Source: Planctomycetaceae bacterium | Lineage (GTDB): Bacteria; Planctomycetota; Planctomycetia; Planctomycetales; Planctomycetaceae | Direction of reading: 5' to 3' | Assembly (NCBI GenBank): GCA_024742875.1 | Contig: JANSXP010000050.1 | Location: 1-57,302, forward strand | Length of the DNA: 57,302 bases | Part shown: positions 19,691-28,777 of the stretch, one piece after another | Position numbering within the stretch: position 1 is the stretch's first letter | How the letters are laid out: the number at the start of each line of letters is the position of its first letter | Notes under the pieces: generated by a model | What the model was told of the DNA's origin: nothing | Seen by the model: the letters and a program-made list of their open reading frames with translations, nothing else | Database searches by the model: none | Program-made: the position numbers and the translations under genes

Positions 19691-20593
19691 TCAGGACTTG
19701 CCAATCGGCGACGGTTTGCGCCCCACGATGCGTCCGAACAGAACGCGGAGCATGGTGGTGGCGTGCACCCATTCTGTTCGCTTCTCCCGATGCAGCAGCC
19801 CCCGCGCGTAGCACCGAAACGTGTCGGCCACTTCCAGCGACCACAGACTCAGTCGCTCCCAGACAGGGCGATGCTTGGAAAACCAGTGGTGACGACCGAA
19901 CGTGTACCATGCATGCAGGTCGGGGCGTCGGACCGAATCCGGCCCACCACCGCTGGCGCCGCCGTAGTGAATGATTTGGATGTCTTTGCATTCGGCCAGA
20001 CGCCAGCCGGCAGCCAGCAGCCGGGAAGACAGGTCGGCGTCTTCCCAGTACATAAACAGAGCATCGTCAAACAGCCCACCCGCGCTTTCAACAGCCTCTC
20101 TTTTCAGAACAAGGCACGTGCCGGCCAGCCAGCAACAGTCCTCCGGGACATCAGCAGTGGACTTCGGCGTTTTTCGCAGCGCCTTGCGAACATGATCGCC
20201 CACAGTGGGAAATCGATGCCGGCACTGCTGTGGGCGACCGTCAACTCCCATCAGCGCCGGACTCACAACTCCCAGCCTGGGATCAGCGTGCAGTCGCTGC
20301 CGACACTGAGTCAGCGCGTTGTCATTCAGAATGGTGTCAGAATTCAGCAGGATGATGTCGTCACGCGTGGCATGCTGATAGCCCACGTTGTTGGCCCCGC
20401 CAAAGCCCACGTTTTCCGTCAGACGAATGAGCTTCACGTCCGGAAATTCCGAGGCCACCATGTCGGCCGAGCCATCACTGCTGGCGTTGTCGACAACGAT
20501 CACTTCGCTGTCCGGCTCAAACTTTGCGAGCGACGCCAGACAGTTGCGGGTCAGATCTTCCGTATTAAAGCTGACAATAATGATGGAGGCCAT
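19691..20593 (-). CDS. Glycosyltransferase, family 2 (rhamnosyltransferase-like)
   Basis: The 300-residue protein has ASIIIVSFNTEDLTRNCLAS, VVDNASSDGSADMV, LTENVGFGGANNVGY and LLNSDTILND, the full nucleotide-binding and DxD set of the GT2 group that includes many rhamnosyltransferases. Residues FMYWEDADLSSRLLAAGWRL contain the ED(x)D-type catalytic base segment. A rhamnosyl donor would fit the presence of rfbD in the same operon, but this is inference. There are no obvious membrane helices. Confidence 0.88.
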   Translation of the reverse strand: MASIIIVSFNTEDLTRNCLASLAKFEPDSEVIVVDNASSDGSADMVASEFPDVKLIRLTENVGFGGANNVGYQHATRDDIILLNSDTILNDNALTQCRQRLHADPRLGVVSPALMGVDGRPQQCRHRFPTVGDHVRKALRKTPKSTADVPEDCCWLAGTCLVLKREAVESAGGLFDDALFMYWEDADLSSRLLAAGWRLAECKDIQIIHYGGASGGGPDSVRRPDLHAWYTFGRHHWFSKHRPVWERLSLWSLEVADTFRCYARGLLHREKRTEWVHATTMLRVLFGRIVGRKPSPIGKS

Positions 20594-20684
20594 GGTTCAG
20601 TCCCGTATGACGGTGAGCGGGCGAAGGCGGTCGTTGATCAGACAGACAGAGAATGGATTGGGCGGTCTGTGTAGCGGCCGCAGC

Positions 20685-21845
20685 TCAGACGGACATCAGT
20701 TCCTGCGGGTGGCTGGCCTGTTCCGGGGCCGGTTCGCCCAGCAACTGGTAAAGGAACTGACGGTATTTGGCCGCCTGCGCGGCCCAGCTCCAGTCGGCAA
20801 TAATCCGTTCCCGCATGTCCGATGCCAAAGCGGCACCGCGTGGCTGCCGGATGACATTCTGCAGCGCGGCAGCGACACACGGCACGTCCGAGGTGTCCAC
20901 AAACTCAGCGCAGTCGCCCATGATCCACCGCGAGATCTCGCTGTCGTGACAGACAATTGGCAGACCACTGGCTCCGGCTTCCAGGTAGACGATTCCGAAA
21001 GGTTCTTCCTGGCTCATGTGCAGAAACGCGTCCGCCTGACGAAAGATGTGCGGCATCAGGTGTCGCTTTACACTGCCCAGCAGACGGTGACGCCCTGGCA
21101 GTTTCTGTTCAGCTCTGGCAGCGATCGCCGCCCGATCAGGTCCGTCGCCGGCGACCACCAGACAGGCATTGGGAATCAGGGCCACCGCATCAATGGCTTC
21201 GGCCACACGTTTGGACCGAATCATGGCACTGGCCATCACAACAACCGGGCCGTCGTGCTCAATGCGTACCTCCGCCGGAACCGACTCGCTGCAGTCCGGC
21301 GTAAAGAAATCCGGATCTGTGCCATTGGGAATCAGCACCGTCGGATAAGCGTCTTTGTTGCGTTCGTAGTATTCCGGATTGATGCAGACCAGACCGTCAC
21401 AGTCGAACAGTCGGTACTCGCGGTGCCTGGCCCGACACATCCAGTCTCCGTTTTGTGTGACGAAGATGCTCACTGGATTGCCCGCCTGTTTGCGGCGACT
21501 CAGGAACGTGTTCACATGCGGAAACGTGCAGCTGACGGTGGCATCAAATCGTGAGGCGTCGTAGACCCCCGCGCGGCGCAGATTCCAGGTAAAGGTCAGT
21601 TCCTCATAGGCGTATTCGTTGCGAAAAAACGGCAGCGACGGCCACTTTTCGAAACGCTCGCGACTGATATAGCCAACGCTGTGTGTCTTCAGCCCCTCGG
21701 GAGTTTCTTCTCCGGTCCCAAACAGCTCCACTTCGATGTCCGGCCATGCGGCCATATTGCGGGCGATCTCAAGGAAGGCCGTTTCCGCTCCACGCTGAAC
21801 CCGGCCCAGTCCCGGCAGCACAAAAGCCACTCGTTTCACGCTCAT
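20685..21845 (-). CDS. Glycosyltransferase, family 4
   Basis: This 386-residue GT-B enzyme begins at the ATG at 21845 (MSVKRVAFVLPGLGRVQRGAE), which has an AGGAG ribosome-binding site upstream; the longer frame to 21905 lacks support. The N-terminal half carries the GAE motif typical of GT4 acceptor domains. The C-terminal half has VVMASAMIRSKRVAEAIDAV and EEPFGIVYLEAGASGLPIV with the E-x7-E pair. It is the promoter-proximal gene of the minus-strand operon, diverging from the sugar-phosphate transferase gene. Confidence 0.86.
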   Translation of the reverse strand: MSVKRVAFVLPGLGRVQRGAETAFLEIARNMAAWPDIEVELFGTGEETPEGLKTHSVGYISRERFEKWPSLPFFRNEYAYEELTFTWNLRRAGVYDASRFDATVSCTFPHVNTFLSRRKQAGNPVSIFVTQNGDWMCRARHREYRLFDCDGLVCINPEYYERNKDAYPTVLIPNGTDPDFFTPDCSESVPAEVRIEHDGPVVVMASAMIRSKRVAEAIDAVALIPNACLVVAGDGPDRAAIAARAEQKLPGRHRLLGSVKRHLMPHIFRQADAFLHMSQEEPFGIVYLEAGASGLPIVCHDSEISRWIMGDCAEFVDTSDVPCVAAALQNVIRQPRGAALASDMRERIIADWSWAAQAAKYRQFLYQLLGEPAPEQASHPQELMSV

Positions 21846-22114
21846 GATCGCTCCTGAAGTGTATCCCGTCTCGCCGGCCGTCGGCGAAGAATCCGGTGGG
21901 GCCATCGAAGAGCGTTGTCACAACTTGCGTACAAACAGACCGTGTCTTCGCGTCAAATCCGGATTTTTAATCACCCCGCAGAACAACGGATACAGCTGTG
22001 GTGACCAGCGAAAGACGGGGCAAAACGCGGCCCTGCAGCGGCACTGAGCCACTCACCTCCAATTGGAAACCTACCCTTGCTCATGACAGCACACTCTCTT
22101 TGTGAGGCCAGTTG
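21846..22114. other. Divergent intergenic region of the exopolysaccharide locus
   Basis: These 269 bases separate the two arms of the polysaccharide locus and must hold both promoters. A short inverted repeat GTTGT-C-ACAAC lies at about 21914-21924. I could not identify convincing -35/-10 pairs or a recognised operator. Confidence 0.4.
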
Positions 22115-22903
22115 ATGCCCACTGCCACGATACAACAATCCCCCGTTGACACGGCCGATACAGCGGCGGAAACGGGATCCGCACATCGCGTCCATCTGGC
22201 CGACGAACTGTACCGGCGGTATGGGCGCGGACGCGGCAACCTGACATCAAGGCTGCGCTACATTCGCAAAAAGTGGATGTGGCGGCTGGCCATTTCCTCG
22301 TCCCTGTTCATCAAACGCGCCATTGACGTGGTGGTGGCCCTGGCCATGGGCGTCATCCTGTCCCCCCTGCTGCTGGTGGTGGCAGCCTGCGTCAAGATGA
22401 CGGATGGCGGCCCGGTGCTGTTCTGGCAAACGCGGGTTGGCAAATGGGGGCGCGAGTTTCCATTTCCCAAATTCCGTTCGATGCTCGTGAATGCCGAGCA
22501 ACTCAAAGATCAACTCATCGATCAGAACGACCACGGTGGAGACACCATTACGTTCAAGATGAAGCATGACCCTCGGGTCACGTGGATTGGACGAATCATC
22601 CGCAAACTCAGTATCGACGAACTGCCACAGCTGTGGTGCGTGCTGAAAGGTGAAATGTCTCTGGTCGGTCCGCGGCCTCCCGTTCCACGCGAAGTGGAAC
22701 ACTACACGCTGGCTGATCGTCGACGCCTGGACGCCACGCCCGGCCTGACGTGCATCTGGCAGGTCAGCGGACGTGGTGACATCGCCTTTGAGGAACAGGT
22801 CGAACTGGATGTTGAGTACATCCAGAGCCAGAGTCTGTGGCTGGATATTAAGTTACTGCTGCAAACAATCCCGGCCGTGCTGCTGGGCAAAGGGGCCTAC
22901 TAG
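22115..22903 (+). CDS. Undecaprenyl-phosphate sugar phosphotransferase
   Basis: The 262-residue protein is the likely initiating enzyme of the pathway, transferring a sugar-1-phosphate from UDP-sugar to undecaprenyl phosphate at the inner membrane. It is a short single-domain form: one membrane hairpin ([20 protein letters not shown]), the basic FPKFRSM segment, [20 protein letters not shown] with the catalytic Asp-Glu, [10 protein letters not shown], and the C-terminal [11 protein letters not shown]. The start at 22115 follows a GAGG; a TTG directly before it is in frame. The sugar (glucose, galactose or GlcNAc) cannot be told from sequence. Confidence 0.92.
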   Translation: MPTATIQQSPVDTADTAAETGSAHRVHLADELYRRYGRGRGNLTSRLRYIRKKWMWRLAISSSLFIKRAIDVVVALAMGVILSPLLLVVAACVKMTDGGPVLFWQTRVGKWGREFPFPKFRSMLVNAEQLKDQLIDQNDHGGDTITFKMKHDPRVTWIGRIIRKLSIDELPQLWCVLKGEMSLVGPRPPVPREVEHYTLADRRRLDATPGLTCIWQVSGRGDIAFEEQVELDVEYIQSQSLWLDIKLLLQTIPAVLLGKGAY

Positions 22904-22940
22904 ATCGCTACTCCCCTCCTGACAAGCCGCTGAACCGCAC

Positions 22941-24545
22941 ATGACAAACCCGAGCCAACAACCAGCCCTGCGAGCCATCGTATTCGCCACCAGCGAACTC
23001 GATCGTTCGGCCATTGAACTGGATCGCCCGGTTTTTCTGATGCCGCTGATCGACAAACCACTGGTTCACCATGTTATCGAGCATGCTGTTCGCTGTGGTG
23101 CCCGCCAGGTGGACGTCGTGGTTGGCAGTCATGACAACGCCATTCGGGAAATCGCCAACGACGGCAAACGCTGGGGCGTACAGGTCCGCGTTCATCTGCC
23201 TGTCGGTCAGACGCACAGCTATTCGCTCATCCGCGGCATTCTCGGACGCAACCCCCATCAGGACGCAACAGTCCTGATGCTGCATACCGACGTGCTGTGC
23301 CCCAACGCCCGGCCGGAACTCCCCGCCGGAGCCGATGGACCCGTTGTTTACACGCATGCTGGAACGTGGTCGGGCATCGCGCTGCTGAACCAGCAGGATG
23401 CCATCAAAAATTACCCGCTCAACGGTTCGCGTCTGCAGTTCGAATCCGCACTAACCGAACAGGCCGCCAGCCGCGGTCTGCTGATTGAAGACCAGCCCAC
23501 GCTGACGTTTGGCAGTGGCACAGAATTTCTTACGTCCCAGAATCGAATGCTCAGCGGTGAATTCCCCGATCTGCTCAGTCATCTCAAAACAGCAGAACCT
23601 GGGGTGTGGATCGGTCGCAATACGCGGCTGCATCCAACGGCCCGCGTTACGGCGCCCGTCTATCTGGGGGCCAACTGCGACATCGGGAAAGGCGTCACGC
23701 TGGGGCCTTCCGCCGTGGTGGAAGACGCCTGCCTGATTGATGAGGGGGTAAATGTTGCCCACTGTCTGGTGCTGTCCTCCAGCCGCGTGGGCGAAGGCCT
23801 GGACCTGAAGAACACCCTGATGTGCGGCACGAAGGTCTTCAACACAAAAATCAACGCGGCCATCGACATCTGTGACGATGTCCTCGCCAGCGACCTGGCG
23901 TCTGTCTCTTTTTTGAAGCTGTTCAGTGGGCTCGCCAGTCGGCTGGCAGGAATGCTGCTGTTCGTGCTGACAATCCCCGTGCTGAGCCTGCTGGCTCTGA
24001 TCGCTTTCCTGCGTCCGCAGGTTCGCTGGGTCAAAAAAGACTTCGTCCGCACGCCTGTCCCCGAAAACCAGTACCTGTGGAAGACGTGCCAGCTGCTGGA
24101 GTGTCAGCTGGGTGATCAGCGGCGCACCGGTCGTTATGCCCTGTGGTGCGATCTTGTCACGCGTGTCATTCCCGGACTGTCGGCGGTCGCCTGGGGACGT
24201 TTGCGACTGGTGGGTGTGTCACCGCGCTGCGCTGACGAACTTGAAGAACTGCCCAAACCATGGCGTGATATGCTGCTCGCCGCACAGACCGGCCTGATTT
24301 CTGAGTCTTTGATTCAGTTCGGACCGGACGCTCCCACGGACCCCCGCAGCGTCGCCGACCTGTGGCATTCTTCATCACCCCGTCGACTGATACGAGCCCT
24401 TCTGCTGGGTCGCTATCTGGGGGCGCTCGTGCTGGGGCCGCAACAGAAAATCTGTGGTGCCCCACTTCGCTCACGAAACTCATTCTTTGACGGCACTAGC
24501 AAGGAAACGGACACCGGATCGACGGCGATGAAGGGAGGCGTCTGA
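22941..24545 (+). CDS. Nucleotidyltransferase / left-handed beta-helix / degenerate sugar-transferase fusion
   Basis: The 534-residue protein appears to have three parts. Residues about 1-210 resemble a sugar nucleotidyltransferase (PVFLMPLIDKPLVHHVIEHA, VLMLHTDVLCPN) but lack a clear GxGTRL signature loop, so activity is doubtful. Residues about 225-310 are hexapeptide-like turns of a left-handed beta-helix (ARVTAPVYLGANCDIGKGV). Residues about 325-520 start with a membrane segment (MLLFVLTIPVLSLLALIAFL) and include RLRLVGVSPRCADEL and AQTGLISES, which read like a decayed copy of the SLVGPRP and PGLTG motifs of the neighbouring transferase. It may be a scaffold or regulatory partner (inference). 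Its stop overlaps the next gene's ATG by one base. Confidence 0.6.
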   Translation: MTNPSQQPALRAIVFATSELDRSAIELDRPVFLMPLIDKPLVHHVIEHAVRCGARQVDVVVGSHDNAIREIANDGKRWGVQVRVHLPVGQTHSYSLIRGILGRNPHQDATVLMLHTDVLCPNARPELPAGADGPVVYTHAGTWSGIALLNQQDAIKNYPLNGSRLQFESALTEQAASRGLLIEDQPTLTFGSGTEFLTSQNRMLSGEFPDLLSHLKTAEPGVWIGRNTRLHPTARVTAPVYLGANCDIGKGVTLGPSAVVEDACLIDEGVNVAHCLVLSSSRVGEGLDLKNTLMCGTKVFNTKINAAIDICDDVLASDLASVSFLKLFSGLASRLAGMLLFVLTIPVLSLLALIAFLRPQVRWVKKDFVRTPVPENQYLWKTCQLLECQLGDQRRTGRYALWCDLVTRVIPGLSAVAWGRLRLVGVSPRCADELEELPKPWRDMLLAAQTGLISESLIQFGPDAPTDPRSVADLWHSSSPRRLIRALLLGRYLGALVLGPQQKICGAPLRSRNSFFDGTSKETDTGSTAMKGGV

Positions 24546-25009
24546 TGACTCAGACTCTGACCAGCGTCGCGCGAGAATTCATCGCCGACAATGCGCTGGA
24601 AAGCCTGCCGCATATTCGTGAATTCCTGCGCAGCGTCTGTGAAGAATCTCTGGGCGCTCATCCGCAGGGCGACGCCTGCTGCAGCCAGATCGCAGAACTG
24701 GAACTGGCAGCCACAGAACTGATCAGCAACATCATCCGACACGGTTTTAAAGGCCTGCCAAGAACCGCCCTGCGGCTTCTCTGTCAGATCAACAGCAGCG
24801 GGCTGCTGAAGCTGGTTCTGACACATCAGGGACGACCATATCGTCCGGGCGTCGACGACATCCCGGACATTACGGAGCCACTGGAAGGTGGCATGGGCCT
24901 GTATTTGATTTCCGAGTGTGTCGACGAAGTCAGCTACAGCACCCTGGCCGATGGAACGAACCAAATTCAGCTCACCAAGACTTTGACTTTTTTCCCGGAA
25001 GGCACCTGA
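24545..25009 (+). CDS. RsbW-like anti-sigma factor / serine kinase
   Basis: The 154-residue protein has a single HATPase_c_2 domain of the GHKL fold. The N-box is ELAATELISNIIRHGF (key Asn 62) and the G-box is GGMGLYLI (115-122). Such proteins bind a sigma factor or other partner and phosphorylate a STAS antagonist on serine. The STAS gene lies two bases downstream, completing a partner-switch pair. No sigma factor is encoded nearby, so the target may be elsewhere or may be a polysaccharide protein. Confidence 0.88.
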   Translation: MTQTLTSVAREFIADNALESLPHIREFLRSVCEESLGAHPQGDACCSQIAELELAATELISNIIRHGFKGLPRTALRLLCQINSSGLLKLVLTHQGRPYRPGVDDIPDITEPLEGGMGLYLISECVDEVSYSTLADGTNQIQLTKTLTFFPEGT

Positions 25010-25011
25010 CC

Positions 25012-25347
25012 ATGGAAACTGCAATCGAAACACACGGCGAAGTGGCCGTCTTTGATGTCCCTCACGAATCCGTCGACGCCAGCAATGCCAACGACTTCAA
25101 AAAAGAACTGAAGGCCTGCTGCGAGTCCTCAAAGAAAGTTGTTCTGGATCTGGGTCAGGTTCAGTTTGTCGACTCCGCCGGTCTGGGAGCTATGGTCTGG
25201 GCGTTTCGCCAGCTATCCGGTGACGGCGGTGATATGCGGATCTGCAACGTCAATGGCTCCGTCCGTGCTCTGTTTGAACTGGTGCGAATGCATAAGCTGC
25301 TGAGCGTCTTTGAATCGCGCGAAGATGCACTGAAATCTTTTCAGTAA
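25012..25347 (+). CDS. STAS-domain anti-sigma factor antagonist
   Basis: The 111-residue single STAS domain is of the RsbV/SpoIIAA kind. The phosphorylatable serine is S55 in FVDSAGLGA. VFDVPHESVDASNANDFKKE at the start and VVLDLGQVQF before the serine are typical strands of the fold. It acts with the RsbW-like protein encoded immediately upstream (gap of 2 bases): unphosphorylated STAS would sequester the kinase and free its target. The start was set at 25012, because the longer frame from 24916 overlaps the upstream gene deeply. Confidence 0.9.
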   Translation: METAIETHGEVAVFDVPHESVDASNANDFKKELKACCESSKKVVLDLGQVQFVDSAGLGAMVWAFRQLSGDGGDMRICNVNGSVRALFELVRMHKLLSVFESREDALKSFQ

Positions 25348-25412
25348 ATCACTCGGGCTGTGAGGCGGCGCAGCGGCCGCCATCAGATTACTTCTTCACC
25401 GAAGGTTCGGTC

Positions 25413-26831
25413 ATGGAATCCACCATTGCGCAGCAGAATACGGCTGCCGAATACCAGCAACTGCACGACCTGCTCGCGCCGTGGAACCAGACGCACGTGC
25501 TGCGTTTCTGGGATCAGCTGACTGCGGATGCTCAACAGCATCTGACGGATCAGATTCTGAACATCGACTTCGCTTTGCTGTCGGAACTCCGGGAACAGCA
25601 GTGCGATCATGAATCGGCCGACAGAGCGGCCAGTCGGGCAGAGCCGCCCGCCGCCTGTCGTCCGCAGGAACTGGATGCGTCAGAGCGGGAAGCGGCTCGC
25701 GCTGCCGGCGCGCACCTGCTGCGCAGCGGCAAATGCGGCGTGGTGATTGTGGCCGGTGGTCAGGGCAGTCGACTGGGTTTTGAACACCCCAAAGGCATGT
25801 ACCCCATTGGTCCGGTTTCCGGCGCTTCTTTGTTTCAGATTCTGGTGGAGAAAATTCGCGCCACAGCTGCGCGTTACGACATCAGCATTCCCCTGTATCT
25901 GATGACCAGTCCGGCCACGCACGAAGAGACGCTCGCGTTTTTTGCGGCGAATGATCGGTTTGGCCTGGCACAGGACGAGCTGTTTGTATTCTGCCAGGGC
26001 ACAATGCCAGGTGTGGACGAATCCGGCCGACTCATCCTGAGTGCACCCGATACCATATTTATGAGTCCGGACGGACATGGTGGCATGCTGGCCGCGATGC
26101 AGCGATCCGGGGCCTTCGACCACATGCAGGTCCACGGTATTGAGCATCTGTTTTACTGCCAGGTCGACAACGCACTGGTCGATCTGCCCGGCGAGGAGTT
26201 TCTGGGGTATCACCTGCTGTCCGACTCAGAGGTGACAACTCAGGTTATCGCCAAGCAGGATCCACTGGAGAAAGTGGGCAACGTCGTGTCTGTCGATGGC
26301 TGCCTGAAGATTATCGAATACAGCGACCTGCCGGCATCCTGCGCGCAATTGCGCTGCGAAGACGGACGCCTGCGACTGTGGGCCGGCAATCTCGCGGTCC
26401 ATGCGTTTCGTGTGGATTTTCTGACCAGCTGCTGCGAGGGCGATGCTCGGCTGCCGTTTCATGTGGCACACAAGAAAATTGCCTTCATCAACGCCGAGGG
26501 TAACAGTGAAAAACCGCAGTCGCCCAACGGCATCAAGTACGAACAGTTCATCTTCGATTTGCTGCCTCGTGCATCATCGGCCATCGTGGTCGAGGTTCAG
26601 GAGGCAGACTGCTTTGCTCCGCTGAAAAACGCGTCTGGCAAAGACTCACCGGACGATGTTCGCAGCAAAATGAGCCAGCTGTATCACCGCTGGCTGGTGG
26701 CGGCGGGAATTGATGTCCCCGAGGACACGGTGCTGGAAATCAGCCCGCTGGCCGCTCTGGGACCGGAAGACCTGACCGATGTGGCCGCCTGTGAGCGGCT
26801 CTCCGGTTCGTGGTACATCGGACGGGGTTGA
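25413..26831 (+). CDS. UDP-N-acetylhexosamine / UDP-sugar pyrophosphorylase
   Basis: The 472-residue protein belongs to the UDPGP-type uridylyltransferases, which form UDP-sugars from UTP and a sugar-1-phosphate. The nucleotide loop GGQGSRLGFEHPKG is at 115-128. LYLMTSPATHEETLAFF, GNLAVHAFRVDFL and KKIAFINAEG are further family segments. The overall form resembles eukaryotic-type UAP/AGX enzymes rather than GlmU. It would supply UDP-GlcNAc or a related donor for the locus. It sits 65 bases after the STAS gene and 46 bases before the HDOD gene. Confidence 0.88.
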   Translation: MESTIAQQNTAAEYQQLHDLLAPWNQTHVLRFWDQLTADAQQHLTDQILNIDFALLSELREQQCDHESADRAASRAEPPAACRPQELDASEREAARAAGAHLLRSGKCGVVIVAGGQGSRLGFEHPKGMYPIGPVSGASLFQILVEKIRATAARYDISIPLYLMTSPATHEETLAFFAANDRFGLAQDELFVFCQGTMPGVDESGRLILSAPDTIFMSPDGHGGMLAAMQRSGAFDHMQVHGIEHLFYCQVDNALVDLPGEEFLGYHLLSDSEVTTQVIAKQDPLEKVGNVVSVDGCLKIIEYSDLPASCAQLRCEDGRLRLWAGNLAVHAFRVDFLTSCCEGDARLPFHVAHKKIAFINAEGNSEKPQSPNGIKYEQFIFDLLPRASSAIVVEVQEADCFAPLKNASGKDSPDDVRSKMSQLYHRWLVAAGIDVPEDTVLEISPLAALGPEDLTDVAACERLSGSWYIGRG

Positions 26832-26877
26832 TTCCGGCGCACCACACAAACGTCTGATCACCACGGGGCACAACGTG

Positions 26878-28338
26878 ATGGACATTGGGGAGTTATTCAA
26901 ACAGGAGCAGTTGCCGTCGCTGCCGGCGGTGGCTGTCCGGATTCTGCAGCTGGTAGACGACGAGTCTGCCGGTTCCGCTGAACTTGCGCGGGAAATCCGG
27001 AACGACTCGGCCATCTCCCTGCAGTTGCTGCGGCTCGCCAATTCCCCCGCATATCTTCCCGGCCGCGAAGTCACCTCTGTAGACCTTGCCGTGTCGCTGC
27101 TTGGTCGACACGCCGTTGCCTCCACCGCGCTGACATTTTCGCTGAGCCAGCACGTGCAAACATCCGGTGATCTGGCCGACGAATTTGCACACTACTGGCG
27201 GACCACAGTGCTACAGGCCATCACGGCTGAACTTCTGGCCGGCGAAGACCGACGCGCTGGGGGTGATTATTTTCTGGTGGGTTTGCTGGCCGACATCGGG
27301 CGTCTGGCGCTGCTGTGCATCCGTCAGCAGGAATACGCCCAGCTGTGCAGCGACGCCCGAGCTGAAGGCCGCCCGCTCGTGGAAGCAGAAGAAGACTTTT
27401 ACGGCTTCAGTCACGTGACGGTCAGTGTGCGACTGGCGCGGGAATGGGGCCTGCCCGAGAGTGTGATTGACGCCATCCGGCAGCAGCATGTGCCAATGAC
27501 CCAGGTCGTCATGGCGACCGAAAAACCGGCCGAGGCCGTGACTCCCGTGGCTTCGACGGTCGCCGAGCTGTTTTTGGGCATCGCCGATGCCAACGCCACG
27601 GTCACAGTGGACAAAGTGGCTGCCGAACTGTTCGAAACCACCACAGAAGATCTGCTCAATGGTGTGCGACAGCGGGTCGAAGAACTGGGGCATATTTTTG
27701 ATGTTGATGCGGGCAGCCTGCCGTCCGTGCTGGAGATCATGACTGACGCCAATCGTCGCCTGGCCAGCATGCTGATGCAGCAACAGGGCAAGCCGGGTTT
27801 CCTGACCGGGCATCAGTCGTCAACGCCAAAGCAACAGCCAGCGTCCATTGTCAGTCGCGAAGACTTTGAAGATCACGCTTCGCGGTTCGTGGCCGAATGC
27901 GATGCTTCAGGGCATCAGCCGGGCCTGATGCTCGTGCAGTGTCAGACGGTCAGTGAATCCGGCGATGACGGAGCGAACGACGGCTTTGCCCGGCAGACGC
28001 TGGAGCTGATGCAGTCACTGCTGCCTTCCCGCGACTGTGTTTGCCGACTCGACAGCCACAACATTGGCGCACTGTGTGCACTGTCTGACGCCGAGGATCT
28101 GCAGGATTATGCGCAGCACCTGGCAGTTGAAGTGATGGAGCGCTGGCCGCTGCAGACCGCCTATGTCTGTATTGGCGGCGTCGCGCTGGCCGATACCTCT
28201 CTGATGACGGCGATGCAGATGCAGCAACTGGCTTTCTTCCGGCTCGATCGCGCGCGTCAGGATGACTCCGACGGCATTGAGATCATCGTGTATCCGGAAG
28301 TTCCGGTCAGCACAGCAAAACTTCCCGATCCTGCGTAG
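26878..28338 (+). CDS. HDOD domain signalling protein with degenerate GGDEF-like C-terminus
   Basis: The 486-residue protein begins at the ATG at 26878 (MDIGELFKQEQLPSLPAV). Residues about 5-200 are an HDOD domain: LPAVAVRILQLVDDES, IRNDSAISLQLLRLANSPAY and VDLAVSLLGRHAVA are typical, as is FLVGLLADIGRLAL. The domain is related to HD phosphohydrolases but lacks their metal residues. The last 150 residues, with SREDFEDHASRF and a CRLDSHNIGAL segment, resemble the outline of a GGDEF fold without its GGDEF motif, so cyclase activity is not expected. It is the last gene of the plus arm and converges on the next gene with a 10-base gap. Confidence 0.8.
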   Translation: MDIGELFKQEQLPSLPAVAVRILQLVDDESAGSAELAREIRNDSAISLQLLRLANSPAYLPGREVTSVDLAVSLLGRHAVASTALTFSLSQHVQTSGDLADEFAHYWRTTVLQAITAELLAGEDRRAGGDYFLVGLLADIGRLALLCIRQQEYAQLCSDARAEGRPLVEAEEDFYGFSHVTVSVRLAREWGLPESVIDAIRQQHVPMTQVVMATEKPAEAVTPVASTVAELFLGIADANATVTVDKVAAELFETTTEDLLNGVRQRVEELGHIFDVDAGSLPSVLEIMTDANRRLASMLMQQQGKPGFLTGHQSSTPKQQPASIVSREDFEDHASRFVAECDASGHQPGLMLVQCQTVSESGDDGANDGFARQTLELMQSLLPSRDCVCRLDSHNIGALCALSDAEDLQDYAQHLAVEVMERWPLQTAYVCIGGVALADTSLMTAMQMQQLAFFRLDRARQDDSDGIEIIVYPEVPVSTAKLPDPA

Positions 28339-28348
28339 GCGAGTCGCA

Positions 28349-28777
28349 TTACGGCCGGGACGTTTGCGGCTCGTGTGCCGAGCGGCGCCAGTTGGCGAGC
28401 ACAATCAGTGCGAACGGAGCCCACCAGAGGACGTCGTTGATGGGCAGTAGTTTGAGAACGTTGGGAGACACCTGACCGAGCCAGACGGCTCGCGCCATGC
28501 CCGCCGCACCAGCCGTTTTGGCAATCAGGCCGAACAGTACCAGTCCCCAGTGCTGCCGCGGGTTCCACGCCGCCAGCGCATAGCCGAAGGCCAGCAGGCA
28601 GATAAAAAATCCGGTGCCCTGCCACAGATGTATGTCCTCGGGCGTCCTGGCGAACCCGTAGACGCGAGCGCTGGCCGCAGGAGCGGCAATGATAAACAGC
28701 CCCCAGACAGCTGAGTGGACACATGAGGCCAACAGGACCCAGATATGCCATCGTGGCTGGTAAGCGCGACCTTCCAT
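28349..28777 (-). CDS. Small four-helix membrane protein, unknown function
   Basis: The 142-residue protein appears to have four membrane helices (VLLASCVHSAVWGLFIIAA, GTGFFICLLAFGYALAA, LVLFGLIAKTAGAAGM and LWWAPFALIVLANW). I do not recognise its family with certainty. The ATG at 28777 shares a base with the stop of the upstream epimerase gene (TGATG), so the two are probably translationally coupled. Confidence 0.7.
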   Translation of the reverse strand: MEGRAYQPRWHIWVLLASCVHSAVWGLFIIAAPAASARVYGFARTPEDIHLWQGTGFFICLLAFGYALAAWNPRQHWGLVLFGLIAKTAGAAGMARAVWLGQVSPNVLKLLPINDVLWWAPFALIVLANWRRSAHEPQTSRP

